Below, piece after piece: positions 24,866-34,938 of a stretch of 64,000 nt of DNA. Source of the stretch: Actinopolyspora erythraea (lineage in GTDB: Bacteria > Actinomycetota > Actinomycetes > Mycobacteriales > Pseudonocardiaceae); NCBI RefSeq assembly GCF_002263515.1, contig NZ_CP022752.1, positions 2,480,001-2,544,000 of the forward strand. The letters are read 5' to 3'. A model generated the notes under the pieces. It had not been told where the DNA came from and did not search any database. It saw only the letters and a list, made by a program, of their open reading frames with translations. The position numbers were made by a program, and so were the translations under genes. Positions within the stretch are counted from its first letter, which is position 1. Each line of letters opens with the position of its first letter.

Positions 24866-26191
24866 GTGGACGAACGGCGGAACATCCCGGCCACGGACCG
24901 GGTGCTCGACGAGCCCTGGCTCGCCGCGGCCGTCGAACGCTTCGGACGAGAGCGGGTGAAGCGGGCCGTCCACACCGCCCAGCGGCGCGCCCGGGCCCGC
25001 GAGATACCCGCCGAGCAGGTGACCGAGGAAGCGGCGGCGAACCTGCCCGCCTCGGTCGGCGGGCTGCGCCCGGTGCTCAACGCCACCGGGGTGCTGCTGC
25101 ACACCAACCTGGGCCGGGCTCCCCTGTCGGAGGCCGCGGTGCTGGCCCTGCGGGAGGCAGCCGGCACCTGCGACGTCGAGCTGGACCTGCACACCGGTGC
25201 GCGCGGTCGTCGCGGGGCGAGCGTCACGCGCGGCCTGCTCGACGCGGTCCCCGAGGCCGGGAGCGCACACGTGGTGGGCAACGGCGCGGCGGCACTCACC
25301 CTGGCCGCCACCGCCCTGGCCGGTGACCGCGAGATCGTGCTGGCGCGCGGTGAGATGGTCGAGATCGGCGCCGGCTTCCGCATCCCCGACCTGCTGTGCT
25401 CCACCGGCGCGCGACTGCGCGAAGTCGGCACGACCAACCGTGTCGAGCTCGCCGACTACCGGGCGGCGGTCGGGGCGGAAACCGGGTTCGTGCTCAAGGT
25501 GCACCCGTCGAACTTCGTGATCAGCGGGTTCACCTCCTCGGTCGAACCGGGCGAGCTCGGCGGCCTGGACGTGCCGCTGGTCGTCGACATCGGATCCGGA
25601 CTGCTGGAACCGCACCCCGGGCTGCCGGACGAACCCGACGCGCGCACCACGCTGCGCGCCGGGGCCGACCTGGTCGTGGCCAGCTGTGACAAGCTGCTCG
25701 GCGGGCCGCAGGCCGGGCTGCTGCTCGGCAGGGCGGCCATCATCGACACGCTCCGGAGGCATCCGCTGGCCCGTGCGCTGCGCCCCGACAAGCTCACCCT
25801 GGCCGCGCTGCACGCGACCCTGAACGGACCTCCCACGCCGACCGCGCGTGCGCTGGACCGCTCCCACCGGGAACTGCGCGCCCGCGCCGAACGGATCGCG
25901 GAGTCGGCGCGTGCGGCCGGGGTCGCCGCCACGGCCGTGGACACCGTCGCGAGCATCGGAGGCGGCGGAGCGCCGGGCGTGGAACCGGACAGCGCCGCCG
26001 TGGCCCTGCCCGAGCCGTACTCGGCGCGCCTGCGCGGGAGCACTCCACCGGTGCTGACCCGGGTGGAGACCGGTCGCTGCCTGGTCGACCTGTTCGCGCT
26101 GGGGCCGGAGCAGGACGCGGAACTTACCGGAGCGATCCTCCGGAGCGCGGAGCGGGCTGACCCCACGCCGAGGAGGGCTCCGTGCGAGTGA
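24866..26191 (+). CDS. selA: L-seryl-tRNA(Sec) selenium transferase
   Basis: A 441-aa PLP enzyme converting Ser-tRNA-Sec to Sec-tRNA-Sec with selenophosphate. The PLP lysine is K276 in ASCDKLLGGPQAG. Other landmarks are LNATGVLLHTNLGRAPLS (residues 71-88), GNGAAALTLA and KVHPSNFVISGFT. GTG 24866 gives the normal family N-terminus, although no clear ribosome site is seen, so the message may be leaderless. The stop lies 10 bp inside selB, implying coupling. Confidence 0.95.
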   Translation: MDERRNIPATDRVLDEPWLAAAVERFGRERVKRAVHTAQRRARAREIPAEQVTEEAAANLPASVGGLRPVLNATGVLLHTNLGRAPLSEAAVLALREAAGTCDVELDLHTGARGRRGASVTRGLLDAVPEAGSAHVVGNGAAALTLAATALAGDREIVLARGEMVEIGAGFRIPDLLCSTGARLREVGTTNRVELADYRAAVGAETGFVLKVHPSNFVISGFTSSVEPGELGGLDVPLVVDIGSGLLEPHPGLPDEPDARTTLRAGADLVVASCDKLLGGPQAGLLLGRAAIIDTLRRHPLARALRPDKLTLAALHATLNGPPTPTARALDRSHRELRARAERIAESARAAGVAATAVDTVASIGGGGAPGVEPDSAAVALPEPYSARLRGSTPPVLTRVETGRCLVDLFALGPEQDAELTGAILRSAERADPTPRRAPCE

Positions 26192-27966
26192 TCGCCACGG
26201 CGGGACACGTGGACCACGGCAAGTCCACGCTGATCCACGCGTTGACCGGGATCCAGCCGGACAGGTGGACCGAGGAGCGGCGTCGCGGGCTGACCATCGA
26301 CCTGGGCTTCGCCTGGCGGGAACTGCCCGGTGGGGAACGCATGGCGTTCGTCGACGTACCCGGCCACCAGCGGTTCGTGCGCAACATGCTGGCCGGGGTC
26401 GGCGAGGTCACTGGAGTGCTGTTCGTGGTGGCCGCCGACGAGGGGTGGATGCCGCAGTCCGACGAACACCTGCGGGCACTGCACGCGCTGCGCGTGCGGC
26501 ACGGGGTGCTGACCGTCACCCGCAGCGACCTGGCCGACCCGCTGCCCGCCCTGCACCAGGCCCGACGACGGTTGTCCGAGAGTTCCCTGGCCGGAGTCCC
26601 CGAGGTGGTGGTCAGCGGTTCCACCGGTGCCGGGCTCGGTGAGCTCACCGCTGCGCTCGACGATCTAGCGCGTCGGATGCCGACACCGGATCCCGACGCC
26701 GACGTGCGGCTCTGGCTGGACCGCTCCTTCGGCGTCCACGGCGCGGGAACCGTGGTGACCGCGACGCTGTCGGCGGGAACCTTGACCCGCGGCGACGAAC
26801 TGGTGGTGGCCCGCACCGGGCGGCGCGTGACGATCCGCGGGCTGCAGAGCCTCGGCGAGGAGCGGGAAGCTGTCGGAGCTCCCGCGAGGGCTGCGCTGAA
26901 CCTGCGCGGGATTCGCTCCGAGGAGCTCGACCGCGGCGACGCCCTGCTGACCCCGGGCGCCTGGCGGCTCACCGAGTGCGTGGACGTGCTACTGCGGGAC
27001 AGCCGGGCCACCGAGCTGCCCCGCGAACTCGGCATGCACATCGGCGCGGCCGCCACCCCGGTGCGGGTGCGACCGCTGGGGCACGAGGTCGCCCGGTTGT
27101 CCCTGCATCGGGCGCTGCCGCTGCGGATCGGTGACACCGCCCTGCTGCGGGACGCGGGGCGCCACCTCGTGCCCACGGGAGTTCGCGTCCTCGACGTGTG
27201 CCCACCGGCACTGCGCCGTCGCGGGGCGGCCGCCGCCCGCGCCGCGGAGCTGCGGCGGAACCGGGACCGCCCCGCCGGTGCGGTGCTGCTCGAACGGCGC
27301 GGCGTGATGCGCGCCCCGGAACTGCGCGCGGCGGGCGTCCGCACTCCCCCGTGGGCGTTGCGGAGCGGGGACTGGCTGCTGGCACCGGACGCCCGGGAGG
27401 ACTACGCCGCGCGACTGGTCGAACTCCTCGACCGGAGCCACCGGGAACACCCGATGGACGACGGGATCACCGAACGGGCGGCGCTGCGACGGCTGGGCCT
27501 GCCCCACCCCTCGTTGCTGCCACTCGTGCTGGACTCACCGCGCACCACCGGTGTGACCGCGACCGGTGGCCGGCTGCGGCTGCGAGGGCCCGAGCTGAGC
27601 GAGCACGTGCGCGAGGGGGTGGCCGCGCTCCGGGAGCGGCTGGCCGAGCGCCCCTTCGAGGCTCCCACCGCCGGGGAGTTGCGCCGGTTGGAGCTGGACA
27701 CCGAACACCTCGGCGCGGCGAGCAGGGCCGGTGAACTGCTCAGGGTCGCCGAGGGAATCTACCTGCTGCCGGGGGCGTTGCGGCAGGCGCGGGACCTGCT
27801 GGCGCGGCTGCCGGAGCCGTTCACCCCGAGTCAGGCCCGCGAGGTGCTGGGAACGAGCCGCCGAGTGGCGGTCCCGCTGCTGGAGCGCCTCGCCCGTGAG
27901 GGCTACACCCGGAGGCTGCCGGACGGCACGCACCGAGTGCTGGCAGCTCCCCCACCGGAACGGTGA
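26182..27966 (+). CDS. selB: Selenocysteine-specific elongation factor
   Basis: A 594-aa GTPase that carries Sec-tRNA-Sec to UGA codons followed by a SECIS. The G1 motif is GHVDHGKST (residues 8-16), the G2 region is RRRGLTIDLGFA, the G3 motif is DVPGH, and a G4-equivalent TRSD is present. EF-Tu-like domains 2 and 3 are followed by about 230 residues of winged-helix repeats that read the SECIS (for example PFTPSQAREVLGTSRRVAVPLLERLAREG near the end). The GTG start overlaps selA. A likely user of the factor here is fdhA. Confidence 0.95.
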   Translation: MRVIATAGHVDHGKSTLIHALTGIQPDRWTEERRRGLTIDLGFAWRELPGGERMAFVDVPGHQRFVRNMLAGVGEVTGVLFVVAADEGWMPQSDEHLRALHALRVRHGVLTVTRSDLADPLPALHQARRRLSESSLAGVPEVVVSGSTGAGLGELTAALDDLARRMPTPDPDADVRLWLDRSFGVHGAGTVVTATLSAGTLTRGDELVVARTGRRVTIRGLQSLGEEREAVGAPARAALNLRGIRSEELDRGDALLTPGAWRLTECVDVLLRDSRATELPRELGMHIGAAATPVRVRPLGHEVARLSLHRALPLRIGDTALLRDAGRHLVPTGVRVLDVCPPALRRRGAAAARAAELRRNRDRPAGAVLLERRGVMRAPELRAAGVRTPPWALRSGDWLLAPDAREDYAARLVELLDRSHREHPMDDGITERAALRRLGLPHPSLLPLVLDSPRTTGVTATGGRLRLRGPELSEHVREGVAALRERLAERPFEAPTAGELRRLELDTEHLGAASRAGELLRVAEGIYLLPGALRQARDLLARLPEPFTPSQAREVLGTSRRVAVPLLERLAREGYTRRLPDGTHRVLAAPPPER

Positions 27967-28115
27967 GGTACCCCCGGTCCCCACCGGAGCCGGGCGGTGG
28001 TCACGAGTGGCGCGGGAAGGTTTGCCCGGTGTCACCGGTTGGGCACCCCGGCTAACAGGAGGGAGCGGCGGACGCGTGTCTCGGCTGACCCGCCGATCGG
28101 GGAGGAGGAAGCGCC

Positions 28116-29168
28116 ATGCCGCACAAGATCTGGGCGGGATCGCTCAAGTTCGGTCTGGTGACCATTCCCGTCGGGCTGTACAGCGCCACCGAGGACCACG
28201 GCCTCCACTTCAACCAGTACGAACGCGGGACCCACGACCGGGTGCGCTACCGCAGGATCAACGAGCGCACGGGCAGGGAGCTGGAGGGTGACGAGGTCGT
28301 CAGGGGCCGGGAGGTCGACGGCACGCTGGTCACGGTCGAGCAGTGGGAGCTCGACGAGGTCGCCCCGGAGCGTTCCCGGACGATCGAGATCGAGGAGTTC
28401 GTGGCCCTCTCCGAGATCGATCCGGTCCACTTCCAGAAGGCCTACTGGGTGGCTCCCGACGACCGGCGGAACGCGCGCGGCTACAGCCTGCTGCGCCGTG
28501 CGATGGCCGAAACCCAGCGGGTGGGGATAGCCAACTTCGTGTTCCGCGGCAAGGGGTACCTGAGCGCGCTGCGTCCGGAGAACGACGCGCTGGTGCTGCA
28601 CACGCTGTTCTTCCCGGACGAGATACGCGACCCCGCGTACGTGCTGGAGCACGCCCCCGGCGACGACTCCTACGACTCGCGGGAGCTGCGGACGGCCGGG
28701 GACCTCATCAGGACCATGAGCGCGCCGTGGCGACCGGACGAGCACGTCGACACCCACACCGCCCGCGTCGAACGGCTGCTCGCGGACAAGGCGGCCGGAC
28801 GCGCACCGCGTGGCGAGCCCGAGCGGCCCGCCGCCCCCGAGGTCGGAGAGCTGGCCGACGCGCTGCGCCGCAGCACCGAGCGGGCCCGCGCCGCCCGGGG
28901 GAGTTCCACCAGGGACTCCGACGTGCCCGGTGGCAGCGGGACCACCGCTGTCCCGGATCCGAGGCCGGTGTCCACGCTGAGTCGTGAAGAGTTGCGGCGC
29001 AGGGCACGCGAGCTGGGCATCCGGGGCAGGTCCAAGCTCAGCCGGGCCCAGCTGGAGCGGGCGATCACCGAATCGCCGGGTGTGCACCGGAACAGGCGAT
29101 CGGAGAGCGAGCCCACCGGGAAGAAGTCGCGAAGGAGCCCCCGGGACCAAGGAGGTGGATCATCCTGA
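28116..29168 (+). CDS. ku: Ku-type DNA end-binding protein
   Basis: A 350-aa prokaryotic Ku homodimer subunit for non-homologous end joining. It begins with the hallmark MPHKIWAGSLKFGLVTIPVGLYSATE and contains YWVAPDD and LRRAMAETQRVGIANFVFRGKGYL. The C-terminus has a SAP-like segment (LSREELRRRARELGIRGRSKLSRAQLERAI), then a basic tail, as in longer actinobacterial Ku proteins. A LigD-type polymerase gene lies 3.8 kb downstream on the other strand. No ligase domain was found in the window. Confidence 0.95.
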   Translation: MPHKIWAGSLKFGLVTIPVGLYSATEDHGLHFNQYERGTHDRVRYRRINERTGRELEGDEVVRGREVDGTLVTVEQWELDEVAPERSRTIEIEEFVALSEIDPVHFQKAYWVAPDDRRNARGYSLLRRAMAETQRVGIANFVFRGKGYLSALRPENDALVLHTLFFPDEIRDPAYVLEHAPGDDSYDSRELRTAGDLIRTMSAPWRPDEHVDTHTARVERLLADKAAGRAPRGEPERPAAPEVGELADALRRSTERARAARGSSTRDSDVPGGSGTTAVPDPRPVSTLSREELRRRARELGIRGRSKLSRAQLERAITESPGVHRNRRSESEPTGKKSRRSPRDQGGGSS

Positions 29169-29187
29169 GTCCGACAGATGCGTTAGC

Positions 29188-29208
29188 CTTGAGCGAAACC
29201 GACTCAGG
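29188..29208. promoter_or_regulatory. HAIR element (HspR-type operator) ahead of Clp gene
   Basis: CTTGAGC-N7-ACTCAGG differs from the HAIR consensus CTTGAGT-N7-ACTCAAG at two positions. It lies 73 bp before the Clp start. HspR represses dnaK, clpB and lon in streptomycetes and mycobacteria, so this gene is probably in the heat-shock regulon. Confidence 0.75.
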
Positions 29209-29280
29209 AATGCCGATCGGCGTCGCTCATGTTGCACGAGACGCGATCCGCAACGAAGCGTGCGAGCGAAAGAGGTAGTA

Positions 29281-31809
29281 ATGACCAACTTCTTCGGTTC
29301 CGGTGGGCCCGGTTCGAGTCCGTTCGACGACTTCCTCGCCCGGTTCCTGGGCGGCCAGGGCGGCACGCCACGACCGGTGCAGCGTGTCGACATCACCCGC
29401 CTGATGACCCACCAGGCCCAGGAACTGATGGCCGCCGCCGCGCGGTTCACGGCTGAGCGCGGAGGGCACGACCTGGACGCGCACCACCTGCTGTGGGCGG
29501 CCACCCAGACCGAGACGACGCGTTCGATGCTCGAACGGGCGGGTGCCGACCCGGCCGCGATCGCCCAGGGCATCGAACAACAGCTGCCGCAGACCGAGAG
29601 CACCGACCAGCCGCCCGCGCTGACCCCGGCGGCCAAGCGAGCGCTGCTGGACGCGCACCGGGTGGCCCGCGCCGTGGGCTCGTCCTACATCGGTCCGGAC
29701 CACCTCCTGCTGGCGCTGGCGGCCAACCAGGAGTCGACCGCGGGCCAGATCCTCGCCGCCGCCCACGTCACCCTGGAAGCCCTGCAGAGCGGCGCCTCGG
29801 CCCGGAGCGGCGGGCACCAGCAGTCCCCCGAGACCCAGCAGAGCAGCACGACCCCCACGCTGGACGAGTACGGGCAGGACCTGACCGCGCGAGCCCGCGA
29901 GGGCGGCCTCGACCCGGTCATCGGCCGGGACTCCGAGATCGAGCAGACAGTGGAGGTGCTCTCGCGCCGCACGAAGAACAACCCGGTCCTCATCGGCGAG
30001 GCGGGGGTCGGCAAGACCTCGGTCGTCGAGGGCATCGCCCAGCGCATCGTCGACGGCGAGGTTCCCGACGTGCTGTCGAACAAGCGAGTGGTGCAGCTCG
30101 ACGTCTCCGGCGTGGTCGCCGGCACGCGGTACCGGGGCGACTTCGAGGAGCGGATGAACAAGATCATCGAGGAGATCAGCCAGCACAGCGAGCAACTGAT
30201 CATCTTCATCGACGAGCTGCACACCGTGGTCGGCGCGGGCGGTTCGGAGGGAGCCGTGGACGCGGGCAACATGCTCAAGCCGAGGCTGGCTCGGGGTGAG
30301 CTGCACGTGGTCGGCGCCACGACGCTGGACGAGTACCGCAAGAACATCGAGAAGGACGCCGCGCTGGAACGCCGTTTCCAGCGGATCGACGTCGCCGAGC
30401 CCAGCGTCGAGGACACGGTCCAGATAATGCGGGGGCTTCGGGACCGCTACGAGGCGCACCACCAGGTGCGGTTCAGCGACGACGCGATCAGTTCCGCGGC
30501 GGAGCTCGCCGATCGCTACATCACGGACCGCTACCTGCCGGACAAGGCCATCGACCTGCTCGACCAGGCCGGAGCGCGCAAGCGGTTGCGCACTCGTACG
30601 CCCACGACCGACGTCCGGGAGCTGGAGGAGCAGGCCGAACAGCTCAGCCGGGACAAGGCGCAGGCGGTCAGCGACGAGAACTACGAGCAGGCCTCACAGC
30701 TGCGGGACGAGATCAACCAGGTCCAGGCGAGGATCCGGCAGCAGCGGCACAGCCCGGACGGCATCCCCGAGGTCGGCTCGGCCGACATCGCCGAGGTCGT
30801 GTCCAGGGCGACCGGTATTCCGGTCACCCAACTGACCGAGGAGGAGAAGGGCCGCCTGATGCGGCTGGAGGACCAGCTGCACCACCGGGTGATCGGGCAG
30901 GACGAGGCGGTGCACGCGGTCTCCCGCGCGGTACGCCGTTCGCGCACCGGCATGGGCGACCCGAACCGGCCCGTCGGAACCTTCCTGTTCCTCGGCCCGA
31001 CCGGTGTCGGCAAGACCGAGTTGGCGCGGGCACTGGCCGAGTCGCTGTTCGGGGACCAGGACCGGATGATCCGGCTGGACATGAGCGAGTACCAGGAGTC
31101 CCACACGGCCAGCCGGATGGTCGGGGCCCCTCCGGGATACGTCGGTTACGGCGAGGCGGGCCAGCTCACCGAGGAGGTACGCCGCAGGCCCTACTCCGTG
31201 GTGCTGCTCGACGAGATCGAGAAGGCGCACATCGATGTGTTCAACATCCTGCTGCAGGTCATGGAGGACGGCCGCCTCACCGACGGCCAGGGTCGAACGG
31301 TGGACTTCCGCAACACCGTGCTGATCATGACGAGCAACCTCGGTTCGGACATCATCTCGAACCGCTCCGGGGTGCTCGGGTTCAGCACCAGGGAGGAGGA
31401 ACAGACCACCGAGGCGGCGCGTGACCGGCTGATGGTCAGGTTGCGCGAGTCCTTCCGGCCGGAGTTCCTGAACCGCATCGACGAGATCGTGGTCTTCCGC
31501 AAGCTGGAGTCGGACCAGCTGCGGCGCATCACCGAGCTGCTGCTGGACGAGACCAGGAAACGGTTGCAGGCTCAGGGAATCGACATCACGTTCGACTCGG
31601 AGGCGGTGGACTGGCTGACCGAACACGGGCATCAACCGGACTTCGGTGCGCGACCGCTGCGGCGGACCATCCAGCGCGAGGTGGACGACTCGATATCCGA
31701 CCTGCTGCTGGACGGGGAACTCGCCCACGGTCAGCGCGTGGTGGTCAGCGCCGACCAGGACCAGCTCCGGTTCTCGGTGCAACCGCAACCGGCCGAAGCC
31801 TCCGTCTGA
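29281..31809 (+). CDS. Clp-family AAA+ unfoldase (ClpB/ClpC-like)
   Basis: An 842-aa Hsp100 protein. A short Gly/Phe-rich N-terminus ([25 protein letters not shown]) precedes two Clp-N repeats (about residues 37-170). AAA domain 1 has GEAGVGKT (239-246), and AAA domain 2 has GPTGVGKT (572-579) with the sensor region [10 protein letters not shown]. The middle has a short UVR-like helix pair (about 457-490) rather than the long ClpB coiled coil, so it is nearer ClpC in size. AAAGAGG precedes the ATG. The HAIR element indicates heat induction. It could act as a disaggregase or deliver substrates to ClpP. Confidence 0.9.
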   Translation: MTNFFGSGGPGSSPFDDFLARFLGGQGGTPRPVQRVDITRLMTHQAQELMAAAARFTAERGGHDLDAHHLLWAATQTETTRSMLERAGADPAAIAQGIEQQLPQTESTDQPPALTPAAKRALLDAHRVARAVGSSYIGPDHLLLALAANQESTAGQILAAAHVTLEALQSGASARSGGHQQSPETQQSSTTPTLDEYGQDLTARAREGGLDPVIGRDSEIEQTVEVLSRRTKNNPVLIGEAGVGKTSVVEGIAQRIVDGEVPDVLSNKRVVQLDVSGVVAGTRYRGDFEERMNKIIEEISQHSEQLIIFIDELHTVVGAGGSEGAVDAGNMLKPRLARGELHVVGATTLDEYRKNIEKDAALERRFQRIDVAEPSVEDTVQIMRGLRDRYEAHHQVRFSDDAISSAAELADRYITDRYLPDKAIDLLDQAGARKRLRTRTPTTDVRELEEQAEQLSRDKAQAVSDENYEQASQLRDEINQVQARIRQQRHSPDGIPEVGSADIAEVVSRATGIPVTQLTEEEKGRLMRLEDQLHHRVIGQDEAVHAVSRAVRRSRTGMGDPNRPVGTFLFLGPTGVGKTELARALAESLFGDQDRMIRLDMSEYQESHTASRMVGAPPGYVGYGEAGQLTEEVRRRPYSVVLLDEIEKAHIDVFNILLQVMEDGRLTDGQGRTVDFRNTVLIMTSNLGSDIISNRSGVLGFSTREEEQTTEAARDRLMVRLRESFRPEFLNRIDEIVVFRKLESDQLRRITELLLDETRKRLQAQGIDITFDSEAVDWLTEHGHQPDFGARPLRRTIQREVDDSISDLLLDGELAHGQRVVVSADQDQLRFSVQPQPAEASV

Positions 31810-31832
31810 GGCGGGAACGCACCGGCGAGCGA

Positions 31833-31868
31833 GGGGCGGCCGATCCCGGCTGGGGACCCGGCCGCCCC
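31833..31868. terminator. Strong hairpin after Clp gene
   Basis: Perfect 10-bp stem GGGGCGGCCG / CGGCCGCCCC with a 16-base loop between the convergent Clp and universal stress protein genes. Confidence 0.75.
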
Positions 31869-31894
31869 TGTTCTCGCGGTCCGGCGGGCGTTCC

Positions 31895-32782
31895 TCAGCG
31901 GGCCACGACGACGGGACAGGGCGCGTGGTGCAGCAGTGTCTGGCTGGTCGAGCCCAGCAGCAGCCCCGCGAGCCCACCCCTGCCCCGGGCTCCCACCACG
32001 ACGAGCCTGGCGCTGTTCGCCTGGTCCAGCAGCAGGCGTGCGGGTTTGCCGTAACCGACGAGTTCATGCACCGTCACGTCGGGGTAGTCCTCCCGCCAAC
32101 CGGCCAGCACCTCGGCGAGCAGGCGCTGTTCGTCGGCACGAACGGACTCCCAGGTCTCGTCGGCCTGCGCTCGGGTCCACAGCTCCCCCACCACCAGGTC
32201 GTGCCAGGCGTGCACCGCCACGAGTTCGGCCGATCGGGCGGAGGCCATGTCGAACGCCCACCGCAGCGCGAGCTCACCGGGGCCGGAACCGTCCACACCG
32301 ACGACGACGGGCAGGTCCTCGCGTTCGGCTCCCTCGTCGGGCTCACGGATCACCGCCACCGGGCACTGGCCGTGGTGCGTCAGCGCGATCGCCACCGATC
32401 CCAGCACCACGCCGCTGAAGCTGCCGAGACCACGACTGCCGACCACCACCAGCCTGGCGGTGGTGGACTCGTCCAGCAGCACGGTGCGGGCGGAGCCGGT
32501 GCGCACCACCGTTTCCACCACGAGTTCCGGAGCCGCGGCGGACGCGATCTCCCGCGCGTCGCGCAGCCAGTCGCTCACGAACTCCCGCGCCGTCTCGTTG
32601 GTGGAGTCGGGTGTGGCGGTTCCCAGCGTGTCGGGCACGTACCCCAACGCCGAGACATCCGCGTGCACCAGCCGCAACGGTGCCGAGCGGTGGGAAGCCT
32701 CCCGAGCCGCCCAACGCACGGCTTCGAAGGAGGTGGGAGAACCGTCGATTCCGACCAGAACCGGCTTCGCGGTGGTAGACAT
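31895..32782 (-). CDS. Universal stress protein, tandem two-domain
   Basis: A 295-aa protein with two USP domains. Domain 1 (about 5-140) begins VLVGIDGSPTSFEAVRWA. Domain 2 (about 155-292) begins VVVGVDGSGPGELALRWA. Both end in the ATP-binding G-x2-G-x9-G-S/T pattern (VVGSRGLGSFSGVVLGS and VVGARGRGGLAGLLLGS), so both probably bind ATP. GGAGTGAGAG precedes the ATG. Related tandem USPs are members of the mycobacterial DosR regulon. Here the gene is about 10 kb from the DosRS-like pair. Confidence 0.92.
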   Translation of the reverse strand: MSTTAKPVLVGIDGSPTSFEAVRWAAREASHRSAPLRLVHADVSALGYVPDTLGTATPDSTNETAREFVSDWLRDAREIASAAAPELVVETVVRTGSARTVLLDESTTARLVVVGSRGLGSFSGVVLGSVAIALTHHGQCPVAVIREPDEGAEREDLPVVVGVDGSGPGELALRWAFDMASARSAELVAVHAWHDLVVGELWTRAQADETWESVRADEQRLLAEVLAGWREDYPDVTVHELVGYGKPARLLLDQANSARLVVVGARGRGGLAGLLLGSTSQTLLHHAPCPVVVAR

Positions 32783-32932
32783 CTCTCACTCCGGTGATCG
32801 TGGAATCCCGTGGCCCGGCTCGGCCGACCACGCGAGCCGCGGGCGGACAACCGCCCGGCCCCAACCATGACACCCGCAGAACTCGGCCGCAGTGATTCGA
32901 CGCGTCGGCCCGCGGGCTCCGCGACCGGGTGC

Positions 32933-33835
32933 TCACACGGTTCGCGACAGCCGGCTCCGCGCGTCCTCGGGTGAGCGGACGTGGTCGGCGAACCGCTCCC
33001 ACGGGTCGCCGTGCGCGCGCAGCCGCGTGGGGACGTCGGCGACCGTGAAGGAGGCCGGGGTGACCGAATCCAGTTCCGACCACCACAGCGGGGTGGCGAC
33101 CGGAGCACCCCGCCGTGCCCGCACCGCGTAGGGGGCCACGGCGGTCTGGGCGTAACCGTTACGCAGGTAGTCCACGAAGACCCGCCCACCCCGCTCCTTC
33201 TTGCGCTGCTCGACGGTCAACACGCCGGGCTCGCGCGCCACCAGCAGCCGGGCGATCGCCAGGGCGAGTTCGTGCGACTGGTCGAACGAGAACTCCTCCC
33301 GTACCGGGGCGAGCACGTGAAACCCCCGGGACCCGGTGGTGGTCAGGAACGGAACCAGTCCGAGTTCGTCCAGGACCTCGCCGACCCGTCGCACGGCGGT
33401 GCGCAGCGCCGCGAGGTCCTCCACCGTCGGATCCAGATCGAACACCAGCCGGTCGGGAACAGCGGGGTGTTCCCGGGTGGACAGCCACGGGTGCGGAGTC
33501 AGGCAGGCCTGCCCCGCGAGGTAGAGCAGGGTCGGCGTGTCGTCGCAGACGACGAGGGTGTTGTGCCCACCGCTCTTCTTGGACACCCGGACCCGGGATA
33601 TCCAGTCGGGAAAGTGCTCTGGCACGTTGTGCTGCACGATGCGCCCACCGTCGATACCGTCCGGGAACCGCTGCATGACCACGGGACGCCCGCGCAGGTG
33701 AGGCAGCATCACCGGAGCGACTCCGCGGTAGTAGGACACGATCTCCTGCTTGGTGAGCCCGTCTGCGGGGAAGAGTACCTTCGTCGGACGGGGGACGGTG
33801 ACCGAACGGCCGTCGACGTCGAACGAGACGTTCAA
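32933..33835 (-). CDS. LigD-type NHEJ polymerase domain, stand-alone
   Basis: A 300-aa archaeo-eukaryotic primase-like polymerase of the LigD POL family. It begins with the DGRSVTVPRPTKVLFPADGLTKQEIVSYY block. Metal-binding Asp residues lie in VFDLDPTVED. The region TTTGSRGFHVLAPV and the C-terminal VRARRGAPVATPLWWSELD are typical. No ligase or nuclease domain is fused, so the ligase must be encoded elsewhere. It probably fills gaps at Ku-bound ends; ku lies about 4 kb upstream. Confidence 0.92.
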   Translation of the reverse strand: MNVSFDVDGRSVTVPRPTKVLFPADGLTKQEIVSYYRGVAPVMLPHLRGRPVVMQRFPDGIDGGRIVQHNVPEHFPDWISRVRVSKKSGGHNTLVVCDDTPTLLYLAGQACLTPHPWLSTREHPAVPDRLVFDLDPTVEDLAALRTAVRRVGEVLDELGLVPFLTTTGSRGFHVLAPVREEFSFDQSHELALAIARLLVAREPGVLTVEQRKKERGGRVFVDYLRNGYAQTAVAPYAVRARRGAPVATPLWWSELDSVTPASFTVADVPTRLRAHGDPWERFADHVRSPEDARSRLSRTV

Positions 33836-34353
33836 GGCTCACTCCTGTGCGGTCGGCGAGTACCGCCGGACCTTCGGATGTCGGGGCCTCCAGCGGAGCA
33901 CCGGGTCGAGTGGCCCGCGCCGCGGAGCCCGGCAACCGGTCGGTCGAAAGGCATTCGAGGGCTTGCGGCGGCGGGGTTCCCTCGAGGATGCGAGCGCGCA
34001 CCGGGCCACGCCACCCGAGCGCGGAGCGGGCGGCGGCACGCCACACCGAACTGTTCCGAACCACCCCGGATCACGGTGGGTACGATTCGGTTGGTGACCA
34101 TGAATGTGCGAGCATTCGAAGTATCACGCGAATGGACGTTGCGTTGCCGTGGCCCCGCCCGGTAGGCGCTGGCGCCCTGGCGGGATAATCCGTCCGGAGG
34201 ACGTACCGCTGTCGGTATCACCGTCATGTGCACCCGGTTGGAAGAAGCGGCGACTGGTTCGTTGGCCACGCCACCGCCACAGCGGGAAGATCCGGTTGGA
34301 CAACACGTGATCTTCCGGTTGCCGGCTACGACGCCGACGAGGGAAGGACCGAG
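33836..34353. other. Intergenic region with no recognised gene
   Basis: A 518-bp divergent spacer between the polymerase gene and a GHKL-like gene. CATTCG (34113-34118) and CGAATG (34129-34134) form inverted arms. Overlapping frames on both strands are Arg/Pro-rich shadows with no family signature. It probably holds two promoters. Confidence 0.45.
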
Positions 34354-34875
34354 GTGGATACCGAGATCGCGCAGACCGACGACCTTCGGCTCGTCGCGCT
34401 GCAGAGCGCCGTGAACTGCACCGACATGTTCGTCCGCTTCACGCTGAGCGAGTGGTCCCTGCGCCCGCTGACCGACGACGCCACAGCGGCGGCGACACGA
34501 CTCGTTTCCGCCGTCGTCGAGCACTCCGATTCGCAGTCCCCGGGATTCGTCTCGGTTCGGCTGCGGATCCACGGGAACAACCTGGTGATCGAGGTCGAGG
34601 ACGACCAGGGAGTGCTCCCCCCCGCCGTCTCGTCGAACCTCGCCGGAGTGCACACCGGTGTGGTCTCCCCGGAGGGACGCGGGCGGATCGTTTGGTGCGA
34701 GCTGGAACTACCGCAGGGAATGCGTGCCTCCGACGTGCCGCTGCCCCGACGGGACCCGAAACGTTCCCAGACCGCCGAGCAGTCGGACGATGTTCCCGAC
34801 GACGTCGATCCACAGGTGATGGAACGGCTGCTGTCCGGGCTGAGCAGGCGCGCTCCCGACTCGGACTCCCAGTAG
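34354..34875 (+). CDS. GHKL/anti-sigma-factor-like ATPase-fold protein
   Basis: A 173-aa protein started at GTG, with GGAAGGA seven bases upstream. Its middle matches the RsbW/HATPase_c layout: FTLSEWSLRPLTDDATAAATRLVSAVVEHSD, then VSVRLRIHGNNLVIEVEDDQGVLP. The N-box position that is normally ELVxNAVxH reads RLVSAVVEH, with Ser for the Mg-binding Asn, and the G2 loop is weak. It may have lost ATP binding and act only by protein contact. The last 40 residues are polar. Confidence 0.7.
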   Translation: MDTEIAQTDDLRLVALQSAVNCTDMFVRFTLSEWSLRPLTDDATAAATRLVSAVVEHSDSQSPGFVSVRLRIHGNNLVIEVEDDQGVLPPAVSSNLAGVHTGVVSPEGRGRIVWCELELPQGMRASDVPLPRRDPKRSQTAEQSDDVPDDVDPQVMERLLSGLSRRAPDSDSQ

Positions 34876-34938
34876 CTCCGTTCGGAGGTCCGGTGCGGAC
34901 CCCCTCGTCCCGGACCGGTTTCGGCGCGAACGAGGTGT

